Positions 58,204 through 64,000 of a stretch of 64,000 nucleotides of DNA are shown here, one piece after another. The notes beneath the pieces are model-generated. The model did not search any database. It had not been told where the DNA came from and worked only from the letters and a program-made list of their open reading frames with translations. The position numbers were made by a program, and so were the translations under genes. The stretch spans positions 1 through 64,000 of the forward strand of contig NZ_FNON01000003.1 in NCBI RefSeq assembly GCF_900107045.1. The letters are read 5' to 3'. Numbering within the stretch: position 1 is the stretch's first letter; the number at the start of each line of letters is the position of its first letter. Source of the stretch: Amycolatopsis xylanica (GTDB lineage: Bacteria > Actinomycetota > Actinomycetes > Mycobacteriales > Pseudonocardiaceae).

Positions 58204-58395
58204 GTGGCTGCCGTGTGCGACGTCTGTGCCAAGGGACCTGGCTTCGGTAAGTCGGTTTCGCACTCCCACCGGCGTACCAACCGCCGCTGGAACCCGAACA
58301 TCCAGACCGTTCACGCGAAGATCGGCCTGTCCCAGCGCAAGCGCATGAACGTGTGCACCTCGTGCATCAAGGCCGGCAAGGTCACGCGCGGCTGA
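58204..58395 (+). CDS. rpmB: 50S ribosomal protein L28, zinc-binding form
   Basis: 63-residue L28. [26 protein letters not shown] is the conserved N terminus. CDVC and CTSC make the four-Cys zinc site (C+ form); zinc-responsive actinobacteria may carry a C- paralogue elsewhere. AAAGGAG before the GTG start. Monocistronic, closed by the terminator at 58414. Confidence 0.97.
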   Translation: MAAVCDVCAKGPGFGKSVSHSHRRTNRRWNPNIQTVHAKIGLSQRKRMNVCTSCIKAGKVTRG

Positions 58396-58413
58396 GCTTG
58401 GGGTTCGGACAGC

Positions 58414-58447
58414 GGCCCGGGAGACTCTCTGAGTCCCCGGGCCTTTT
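58414..58447 (+). terminator. Rho-independent terminator after rpmB
   Basis: GGCCCGGGAGACTC pairs with GAGTCCCCGGGCC around TCT (one bulged base) and is followed by TTTTG, 18 bases after the rpmB stop. Confidence 0.88.
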
Positions 58448-58452
58448 GTCGT

Positions 58453-58482
58453 GCCCGGGATAAAGCGGGCTTTATCCCGGGC
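58453..58482. repeat. Perfect palindrome, GGGATAAAGC family
   Basis: GCCCGGGATAAAGC, spacer GG, exact complement. It is in the convergent gap between rpmB and ung, and shares the CGGGATAAAGC unit with the element at 3791-3833, also between convergent genes. Confidence 0.8.
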
Positions 58483-58493
58483 TTCCTTGCGGG

Positions 58494-59171
58494 CTAGGGG
58501 AGCTTCCAGTCGACGGGGGCGGCGCCTTGCTTGACGAGGAGTTCGTTGGCGCGGCTGAAGGGGCGGGAGCCGAAGAAGCCGTTGTGGGCCGAGAGTGGGC
58601 TCGGGTGGGCCGACTCGATGCACGGGATCTCGCCGAGCATCGGGCGCAGGTTGCGGGCGTTGCGGCCCCACAGGATCGCGACCATCGGCTCCGAGCGGGC
58701 GGCGAGTGCCTTGATGGCCTGGGCGGTGACGTCTTCCCAGCCCTTGCCCTGGTGGGCGTTGGACTTGCCGGGCTGGACGGTCAGCGCCCTGTTGAGCAGC
58801 AGGACACCCTGCTCGGCCCAGGGGGTCAGGTCGCCGTTGGACGGGAGCGGGTGGCCGAGGTCCTCGGCGTACTCCTTGTAAATGTTGACCAGGCTCTTCG
58901 GGATCGGGCGCACTTCGGGCGCCACCGAGAAGCTCAGGCCGACCGCGTGGCCGGGCGTCGGGTACGGGTCTTGGCCGACGATCAGCACGCGCACGTCGTG
59001 GAACGGCTGCTGGAAGGCGCGCAGCACGTGCGGGCCCGCCGGTAGGTACGTGCGGCCCGCGGCGATCTCCGCGCGGAGGAACTCCCCCATCGCGGCGATC
59101 TTGTCCGCCACCGGTGCGAGGGCTTCCGCCCAGCCTGCTTCGACGATTTCGTTCAACGGGCGCGCTGTCAC
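58494..59171 (-). CDS. ung: Uracil-DNA glycosylase (family 1)
   Basis: 225-residue repair enzyme removing uracil from [24 protein letters not shown] holds the catalytic Asp (GQDPYP). [16 protein letters not shown] is the minor-groove intercalation loop with the catalytic His. GTG at 59171 gives the family N terminus ([13 protein letters not shown]). The rpmB-ung-thiL order matches mycobacteria. The palindrome at 58453 lies 11 bases beyond its stop. Confidence 0.97.
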   Translation of the reverse strand: MTARPLNEIVEAGWAEALAPVADKIAAMGEFLRAEIAAGRTYLPAGPHVLRAFQQPFHDVRVLIVGQDPYPTPGHAVGLSFSVAPEVRPIPKSLVNIYKEYAEDLGHPLPSNGDLTPWAEQGVLLLNRALTVQPGKSNAHQGKGWEDVTAQAIKALAARSEPMVAILWGRNARNLRPMLGEIPCIESAHPSPLSAHNGFFGSRPFSRANELLVKQGAAPVDWKLP

Positions 59172-59188
59172 GGCGAGCGAGCCTACTG

Positions 59189-59713
59189 CTACAGGTCGAG
59201 CCGCCGAAGTTCGGTACGGAAACGTTGGCCACGCGCTACATAACTGTCGACGACCATGGCGATGTTGTCCGGTCCGAACGACTTGTTCTCGCGGATCTTC
59301 GCGGGCACGCCGAGCGCGATGTGGCCGCTCGGGACATGCCCGTTGTACGACAGGACCGCGCCCGCGCCGACCATGCCGCCGTCCTCGACGACGGTGCCGT
59401 TGAGCACCACCGAGCCCGACGCGATCAGGCAACCGGTGCCGATCGTCGCGCTTTCGATGTGCACCGCGTGGCCGACCGCCGACGACGGGCCGAGCAGCGT
59501 CGGCTGGGCGCGCGTGCAATGGATGACGCAGCCGTCCTGGACGTTGGAGCGCTCGCCGATCTCGATGTAGCCGTGGTCGCCGCGCAGCACCGTTTGCGGC
59601 CACACCGAAGCGAAAGCGCCGATGCGGACGTCGCCGATCACCGTCGCGTCGGGGTGGACGTACGCGTCGGGGTGGATCTTCGGTTCGAGGTCACCGAGTG
59701 CGTAGATCGCCAT
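59189..59713 (-). CDS. Gamma-carbonic-anhydrase-family protein
   Basis: 174-residue left-handed beta-helix protein with hexapeptide repeats. Metal residues match Cam: Arg and Asp in LRGDHG, Asp and His in [10 protein letters not shown], two His in VGHAVHIE. Carbonic anhydrase activity is possible, but many YrdA-like members show little. ATG at 59713 overlaps the acetyltransferase gene end by 23 bases, suggesting co-translation. Confidence 0.88.
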   Translation of the reverse strand: MAIYALGDLEPKIHPDAYVHPDATVIGDVRIGAFASVWPQTVLRGDHGYIEIGERSNVQDGCVIHCTRAQPTLLGPSSAVGHAVHIESATIGTGCLIASGSVVLNGTVVEDGGMVGAGAVLSYNGHVPSGHIALGVPAKIRENKSFGPDNIAMVVDSYVARGQRFRTELRRLDL

Positions 59714-60176
59714 TGAGCTCCTTCGCGAAACACATGCTTTCCGGGGTGTGGCGGTAGATCCCGAACTTCGGAATCCCGGTATAGCCCGAAGATCGGTACA
59801 ACGCGATCGCCTCCGGCTGCAGCGTGCCCGTCTCCAGCACGGCACGCGTGCGGCCCGCCGCGAAAGCGGTGCGCTCGAGCTCGGCGAGCAGATCGCGCGA
59901 GAAACCCTTGCCACGCGCGGAAGGCGTGACGTACATGCGCTTCAGCTCGGCGTCGCCGGAGCGCAGTCCTTCGGCCGTCGCGACCCGCCACGACCCGCAG
60001 GCGATCGGCACGTCGTCCAGGTAGCCCACGAGGAACAGCCCGTTCGGCGGCACGAAGTCGGCGGGGTCGACGGGCGTGGCGTCGGGCCCGCCGTACCGCT
60101 CGACGTACTCCTGCTGCACCTCGGCGATCAGCTTCACCGCGTCCGGGTGGACGTAATCGACCGTGCGGATGTCCAT
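59691..60176 (-). CDS. GNAT-family N-acetyltransferase
   Basis: 161-residue acetyl-CoA-dependent transferase. ELKRMYVTPSARGKGFSRDLLAELE (about 82-106) holds the acetyl-CoA-binding R/QxxGxG/A-type loop (ARGKGF). The ending is ALYRSSGYTGIPKFG. ATG at 60176. The acceptor substrate is unknown. In an operon-like run with the gamma-CA gene. Confidence 0.88.
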   Translation of the reverse strand: MDIRTVDYVHPDAVKLIAEVQQEYVERYGGPDATPVDPADFVPPNGLFLVGYLDDVPIACGSWRVATAEGLRSGDAELKRMYVTPSARGKGFSRDLLAELERTAFAAGRTRAVLETGTLQPEAIALYRSSGYTGIPKFGIYRHTPESMCFAKELNGDLRTR

Positions 60177-60221
60177 GACCAGCACACTAGGCGACGGGTA
60201 CGACACTTTTCCTCGCACTTT

Positions 60222-61184
60222 TCATCGCCAGTGTTCCCAGCCGGGCGGTGCTTCGTAGGGCTTCCCGTCGACGGTCACGCCGGTGCCCGGCATGGTCACC
60301 GAGCCGATGCGCCGCCAGCCTTCCGGCAGCGGCGGGCCCGGCGCGAAGGTCGCCGCCAGCGCGTGGTCCTCGCCGCCGGTCAGCACCCAGGTCAACGGGT
60401 CCGCGCCGAGCGCGGAGCCGACTTCGAGCAGCCGGGTGGCGATCTCCAGGCGTTCGGTCTGGACGTCGATGCCGACCTCGGAGGCGGCCGCGATGTGGCC
60501 AAGGTCGGCCAGCAGGCCGTCGGAGATGTCGATCATCGAGGTCGCGCCCGCCTCGGCGGCCTGCGGGCCGGCGTCGTAGGGCGGCTCGGGGCAGCGCTGG
60601 GCGTTGACGACGCCGACCGGCGAGCGGAAACCACGGCCCAGCACGGCGAGACCGGCCGCCGCCCAGCCGAGCCTGCCGCGGACGGCGAGCACGTCGCCGG
60701 GGCGGGCGCCGGAGCGGGTGATCATCGCGCGGCCGCCGAGGTCGCCGAGCGCCGTGACACTGATCACCAGCTGGTCCGCGCGGACCATGTCGCCGCCCAC
60801 GATGCCGACGCCGACCGCCGAGGCCTCGACCCACATGCCGTCGACGAGCTCGGTGATCACCGCCGTGGGGGTGTCCGGCGGGCAGGCGAGGCCGATGAGC
60901 ACCGAGGTGGGCGTCGCGCCCATCGCGGCGATGTCGGCGAGGTTGACCGCGACCGCCTTGCGCCCGACGTAGCCGGGGCTGGACCAGTCGAAGCGGAAGT
61001 GCACGCCCTGGACCAGCACGTCCGTGCTCGCGACCACCCTGCCGTCCGGCGTGGCGACCACGGCGGCGTCGTCACCGGGGCCGAGCAGGGTCGGCGCGGG
61101 CTGCTTCCGCCCTTTCGTCACGGCGCGGATCAGGCCGAACTCGCCCGTCTCACCCACCGTGACCTGAGAATTCTGTGGTGACAC
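60222..61184 (-). CDS. thiL: Thiamine-monophosphate kinase
   Basis: 320-residue enzyme that makes thiamine diphosphate from thiamine monophosphate and ATP. GETGEFGLI at the start, LGPGDDAAVV (metal/ATP loop), VASTDVLVQGVHFRFDWSSP, IVGGDMVRADQLVISVTALG and MIDISDGLLADLGHIA are all present. GTG at 61184 is supported by GGAGG. Divergent from the AsnC-type gene. No TPP riboswitch was recognised in the 134-base leader. Confidence 0.96.
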   Translation of the reverse strand: MSPQNSQVTVGETGEFGLIRAVTKGRKQPAPTLLGPGDDAAVVATPDGRVVASTDVLVQGVHFRFDWSSPGYVGRKAVAVNLADIAAMGATPTSVLIGLACPPDTPTAVITELVDGMWVEASAVGVGIVGGDMVRADQLVISVTALGDLGGRAMITRSGARPGDVLAVRGRLGWAAAGLAVLGRGFRSPVGVVNAQRCPEPPYDAGPQAAEAGATSMIDISDGLLADLGHIAAASEVGIDVQTERLEIATRLLEVGSALGADPLTWVLTGGEDHALAATFAPGPPLPEGWRRIGSVTMPGTGVTVDGKPYEAPPGWEHWR

Positions 61185-61318
61185 CTGTCACCTCCGTTCG
61201 TTCTTGAACAACGAATGCTGATCACCGATAGTCGGATGCCCTATGTTTCTTGTACGTTGCTGGCGACACCCACAACGTTCCTACCTTGAGCCGATCGATC
61301 CAGACGAAGGGGCGCGCC

Positions 61319-61552
61319 GTGGTTCACGCATACATCCTCATCCAGACCGAGGTCGGCAAGGCGGCGGCCGTGGCCGCTGAGATCTCCGGCATCCCTGGCG
61401 TGACGAGCTCCGAGGATGTCACCGGGCCGTACGACGTGATCGTCCGCGCCGCCGCGGACAGCGTCGACCAGTTGGGCCAGCTCGTCGTCGCGAAGGTGCA
61501 GAACGTGGACGGGATCACTCGGACGCTGACCTGCCCCGTGGTGCACCTGTAA
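61319..61552 (+). CDS. Stand-alone Lrp/AsnC ligand-binding (RAM) domain protein
   Basis: 77-residue protein consisting only of the AsnC C-terminal alpha/beta sandwich (VHAYILIQTEVGKAAAVA, VTGPYDVIVRAA, ending TRTLTCPVVHL), with no DNA-binding domain. GTG at 61319 follows AAGGGG. Stand-alone RAM proteins bind small ligands or partner with full Lrp proteins. A conserved neighbour of thiL and DUF3515 in actinobacteria. Confidence 0.88.
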   Translation: MVHAYILIQTEVGKAAAVAAEISGIPGVTSSEDVTGPYDVIVRAAADSVDQLGQLVVAKVQNVDGITRTLTCPVVHL

Positions 61553-61571
61553 CCCATGCTGTAGTTAGCGG

Positions 61572-62108
61572 GTGGCTGAAACGGACAACGGCGCGCCGCC
61601 GCGTGCACTGCTCATCGTCGCGGCGGTGCTCGCCGTGGTTTTCGCTGGTGGGGTCGCCTACTTCGGACTGAGGGGCAGCACGGCCGAGCCCGAGGGCGAC
61701 ACCGCCCCGCTGCCGCTGGTCTCGGTCCCCGCGCCGCAGGCAGGCTCGGCCGACTGCGCCAAGCTCGTCGGCGGACTGCCCGCCGACCTGACATCCAACG
61801 GCAAGAAATTGTCCCGTCGTGAGCTCGCCGAGCCGGCGCCCGCCGCGACCGTCGCCTGGGGCACTGAAGCAGTCGTGCTGCGCTGCGGGCTTGATAAGCC
61901 TTCTGAGCTGACGCAGACCGCGCAGCTGCGCACGATCAACGGCGCCCAGTGGCTGCCGATCGAGTCCGATGGCGTCTCGACCTGGTACCTGGTGGATCGC
62001 TCGGTGTACGTCGCGCTCACCATCCCGCGTTCGGCGGGCACCGGCCCGCTGCAGAGCATTTCCGACGCCGTCGTCGCGGCGCTCCCGCCGCAGCCGCTCA
62101 AGTTTTAG
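61572..62108 (+). CDS. DUF3515 membrane-anchored protein
   Basis: 178-residue protein: transmembrane helix about 13-33 (LLIVAAVLAVVFAGGVAYFGL), extracytoplasmic DUF3515 domain with one Cys pair (ADCAKL, LRCGLD) and WLPIESDGVSTWYLVDRSVYVALT. Equivalent to Rv2980 near ddl in mycobacteria. Function unknown; envelope location expected. Confidence 0.88.
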   Translation: MAETDNGAPPRALLIVAAVLAVVFAGGVAYFGLRGSTAEPEGDTAPLPLVSVPAPQAGSADCAKLVGGLPADLTSNGKKLSRRELAEPAPAATVAWGTEAVVLRCGLDKPSELTQTAQLRTINGAQWLPIESDGVSTWYLVDRSVYVALTIPRSAGTGPLQSISDAVVAALPPQPLKF

Positions 62109-62151
62109 CGTTTCGCGGGCGGCGCCGAACACAGCGGGTTAGCATCCGGGC

Positions 62152-62691
62152 GTGCAGAGGAAACTTGCCTGGATCGGCGCCGCGCTGCTGGCGCTGGCGC
62201 TCACCGCCTGTGACGACAAGACCGAATCGGCTCCCCCGCCGTCCCCGGTGCCGTCGAGCAGCGCGCCCGCGCCCACGACGGCCCCGTCGTCCAGCTCGGC
62301 ATCCCCGACTCCGACCAGCGAGAAGGCCGAAGGCTCCGACTCGTCCGTCGAAGGCGGGATCGCGCGCTACACGAAGTTCCTGCGCGCACTCGGCAACCAG
62401 GACCTCGACGTGCTGTGTGACATCGGGGCCCCCGCGGCCAAGAAGGCCGAAAAAGACGGCTTCGGCCCGTGCAAGCAGACCATGACCATCATGTTCGGCA
62501 TGATCTCGGCGAAGCAGAAGGAAGCGCTGCGCAGCGCGACGATCGACGCCGCCGCGGTGAAGAAGGTCAGCGCCACTCAGATCCAGATTCCGGCCAAAGC
62601 CATCAAGGCGAGCGTGAAGTTCGCGGAGAACGAGCTCGGCACCCAGACCCTCAAGTTCGAGGGCGGCGACTGGTTCGTCTACGACAGCTAG
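62152..62691 (+). CDS. Putative lipoprotein
   Basis: 179-residue lipoprotein: [20 protein letters not shown] has lipobox LTAC with Cys20, followed by a Ser/Pro/Thr-rich tether (about 27-62) and a small helical domain with two Cys (VLCDIG and GPCKQT), NTF2- or DUF4878-like by look (uncertain). GTG start. It overlaps the convergent ddl stop by 4 bases. Confidence 0.78.
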   Translation: MQRKLAWIGAALLALALTACDDKTESAPPPSPVPSSSAPAPTTAPSSSSASPTPTSEKAEGSDSSVEGGIARYTKFLRALGNQDLDVLCDIGAPAAKKAEKDGFGPCKQTMTIMFGMISAKQKEALRSATIDAAAVKKVSATQIQIPAKAIKASVKFAENELGTQTLKFEGGDWFVYDS

Positions 62692-63767
62692 CGCAGGCCG
62701 GTGCCCCGCGCGATCGCGGTCTCGACGAGGGTCGTCAGCAGTGTCGGGTAGTCGACGCCGGTGACGGCCCACATCTTCGGGTAGGCCGAGGTGGTGGTGA
62801 ACCCGGGCATGGTGTTGACCTCGTTGATGGTCAGCTCGCCGTCCGCGCCGACGAAGAAGTCGACCCGGGCCAGGCCCTGGCAGTCGAGCGCCTCGAAGGC
62901 ACGCAGCGCCGTGGCACGCACCCGCTCGATGATCTCGTCGTCGAGCTTGGCGGGGATGTCGAGTTCGGCGTCCTCGCCGACGTACTTGGTCTCGAAGTCG
63001 TACCAGGCCTCGGCTTCCTCGCTGAGCACCCGGATCTCCGCTGGCAGCGACGCCTCGACACGGCCGTCGGGGAACTCCAGGACCCCGCATTCGACCTCGC
63101 GGCCGACGACCGCGGCTTCGACGAGCACCTTGGGGTCGGTCTGACGCGCCAGCTCGATCGCGGCGTCGAGCTGCGACCAGTCGGTGACCTTGCTGATGCC
63201 GATCGACGAGCCCGCACGCGACGGCTTCACGAACACCGGCAGGCCGAGCTTGTCGCGCTGCTCTTCGGTCAGCGTCGTCGCGCGGCGCGACAGCTCGACG
63301 TACGTGCCGACCGGAAGTCCTTCCGCGGCAAGGAGTTTCTTCGCCGTGGCCTTGTCCATCGCCGACGCGCTGGCGAGCACGCCGGGGCCGACGTACGGGA
63401 TGTCCGCGAGTTCGAGCAGGCCCTGGATGGTGCCGTCCTCACCGAACGCGCCGTGCAGCACGGGGAACACGACGTCCACCGACGACAGCACACCGACCTC
63501 GGCGCCGCGCTCCAGCGAGACGACGTTGCGGCCGCTCAGCACGAGTGACTTGCCGTCGGTGACCGAGGGGAACTCGGTGCCCCGGATCGCCAGCTGCGAG
63601 GCGTCGGAAGTGCCGAGCACCCAGCCACCCTCGCGGGTGATGCCGATGGGGACGATCTCGAACCGCTCCGCGTCCAGGTTCGCCAGGATGCTGCCGGCGG
63701 ATACGCAGGACACCGGGTGTTCGCTGCTCCTGCCACCGAACACGACCGCGACTCGAGTCTTACTCAT
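62688..63767 (-). CDS. ddl: D-alanine--D-alanine ligase
   Basis: 359-residue ATP-grasp enzyme forming D-Ala-D-Ala for peptidoglycan. [23 protein letters not shown] is the N-terminal signature. [21 protein letters not shown], the ATP-grasp [20 protein letters not shown] and [24 protein letters not shown] complete the fold. ATG at 63767. Position matches ddl next to Rv2980. Confidence 0.96.
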   Translation of the reverse strand: MSKTRVAVVFGGRSSEHPVSCVSAGSILANLDAERFEIVPIGITREGGWVLGTSDASQLAIRGTEFPSVTDGKSLVLSGRNVVSLERGAEVGVLSSVDVVFPVLHGAFGEDGTIQGLLELADIPYVGPGVLASASAMDKATAKKLLAAEGLPVGTYVELSRRATTLTEEQRDKLGLPVFVKPSRAGSSIGISKVTDWSQLDAAIELARQTDPKVLVEAAVVGREVECGVLEFPDGRVEASLPAEIRVLSEEAEAWYDFETKYVGEDAELDIPAKLDDEIIERVRATALRAFEALDCQGLARVDFFVGADGELTINEVNTMPGFTTTSAYPKMWAVTGVDYPTLLTTLVETAIARGTGLR

Positions 63768-63773
63768 GGCAGG

Positions 63774-64000
63774 TCACCCTACCGGGCGCTTGCCAAGCAA
63801 CCCGACGAGCGTGGGCAGGGCCGAGGCCAGCGCCTCACGCGAACACCCCGCGTAACCGATCGCCACGCCGTGCACGGTCGGCGTGCCCGCGAAGTGCCTG
63901 GCGAGCCCGTCGAGGCGGATGCCGGCGCGTTCGGCTTCGGCGAGCCGGGCGCGTTCGGTCTCGGCGGAGTCGAACGGGACGACCAGGTGCGCGCCGGCGT
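63774..64000 (-). CDS. C-terminal part of a PLP-dependent MocR/aminotransferase-like protein (partial)
   Basis: Minus-strand frame open to the window edge, 75 codons visible, stop TGA at 63774-63776. The sequence AGAHLVVPFDSAETERARL then HGVAIGYAGCSREALASAL resembles the C-terminal end of MocR/PdxR or aminotransferase-like proteins (G-G-hydrophobic-H start and lGya close). The identity is tentative because the core is outside the window. Confidence 0.5.
   Translation of the reverse strand, partial: AGAHLVVPFDSAETERARLAEAERAGIRLDGLARHFAGTPTVHGVAIGYAGCSREALASALPTLVGLLGKRPVG

Noticed and set aside
61185..61318. Possible TPP riboswitch for thiL
   Set aside because: No CUGAGA/thi-box-like conserved sequence seen on either strand of the leader.
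1..64000. tRNA, rRNA, insertion sequence, integrase or phage genes
   Set aside because: Intergenic gaps were read for cloverleaf-like or transposase signals and none was recognised; small non-coding RNAs cannot be excluded by eye.

Overview
The window comes from a high-GC actinobacterium. GTG and occasional TTG starts, strong GC bias at third codon positions, an mce operon, an XRE/DUF397 pair and a SigE-family sigma factor all fit, and the mix points to Pseudonocardiaceae (Amycolatopsis or a close relative; inference). No rRNA, tRNA, CRISPR array, insertion sequence or prophage was recognised. No gene-free stretch exceeds about 280 bases.

The backbone is a conserved housekeeping block whose order matches the Mycobacterium tuberculosis fpg-to-ddl chromosomal segment: mutM, rnc, rpmF, DUF177 and a SepIVA-like coiled-coil gene (12981-17678), coaD and rsmD (19659-20759), pyc (43248-46625), then recG, a DAK/FakA-like gene, rpmB, ung, thiL, a DUF3515 gene and ddl (54326-63767). 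Accessory genes separate these core pieces.

Region 1-12750 holds a Met/Cys-rich copper-binding protein, two DJ-1/PfpI proteins (one fused to AraC), an XRE regulator, and a four-gene amine-catabolism operon (gamma-glutamyl-amine synthetase, PuuD-like hydrolase, aldehyde dehydrogenase, SDR) divergent from an amidohydrolase with operator-like repeats between them. Small stress and membrane genes and a PadR/HAAS pair follow. A secreted PL6 polysaccharide lyase splits rnc from mutM. A sigma factor with its membrane partner and a secreted guanyl-specific RNase lie before coaD.

Region 20885-42480 is the main accessory block between rsmD and pyc. It contains a HelR/HelD RNA-polymerase-recycling ATPase, an unlisted 18-residue micro-ORF with a very good ribosome binding site, an HTH-STAND-WD40 protein with two seven-bladed propellers, a flavin monooxygenase, and a complete mce lipid-import operon (yrbEA, yrbEB, mceA-F, two Mam genes). 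After the operon come secreted proteins made from two interchangeable modules, and a secreted RCC1 propeller. Similar TetR-like palindromes sit in front of the mce operon and in front of the secreted-module genes.

Region 42491-54325 has an arginase-family gene directly behind pyc, an XRE/DUF397/small-protein cassette in which XRE and DUF397 share one frame separated by a single TAG, a subtilase with a missing oxyanion residue, a NarL-type two-component system, and an erythromycin-esterase-like gene divergent from a TetR gene.

Across the window, long intergenic palindromes recur at gene 3' ends. One family has the core GGTTAGAACC and arms ending in (T)CGTGAGYG, so that the TGA stop codon of the adjacent gene can lie inside the palindrome.
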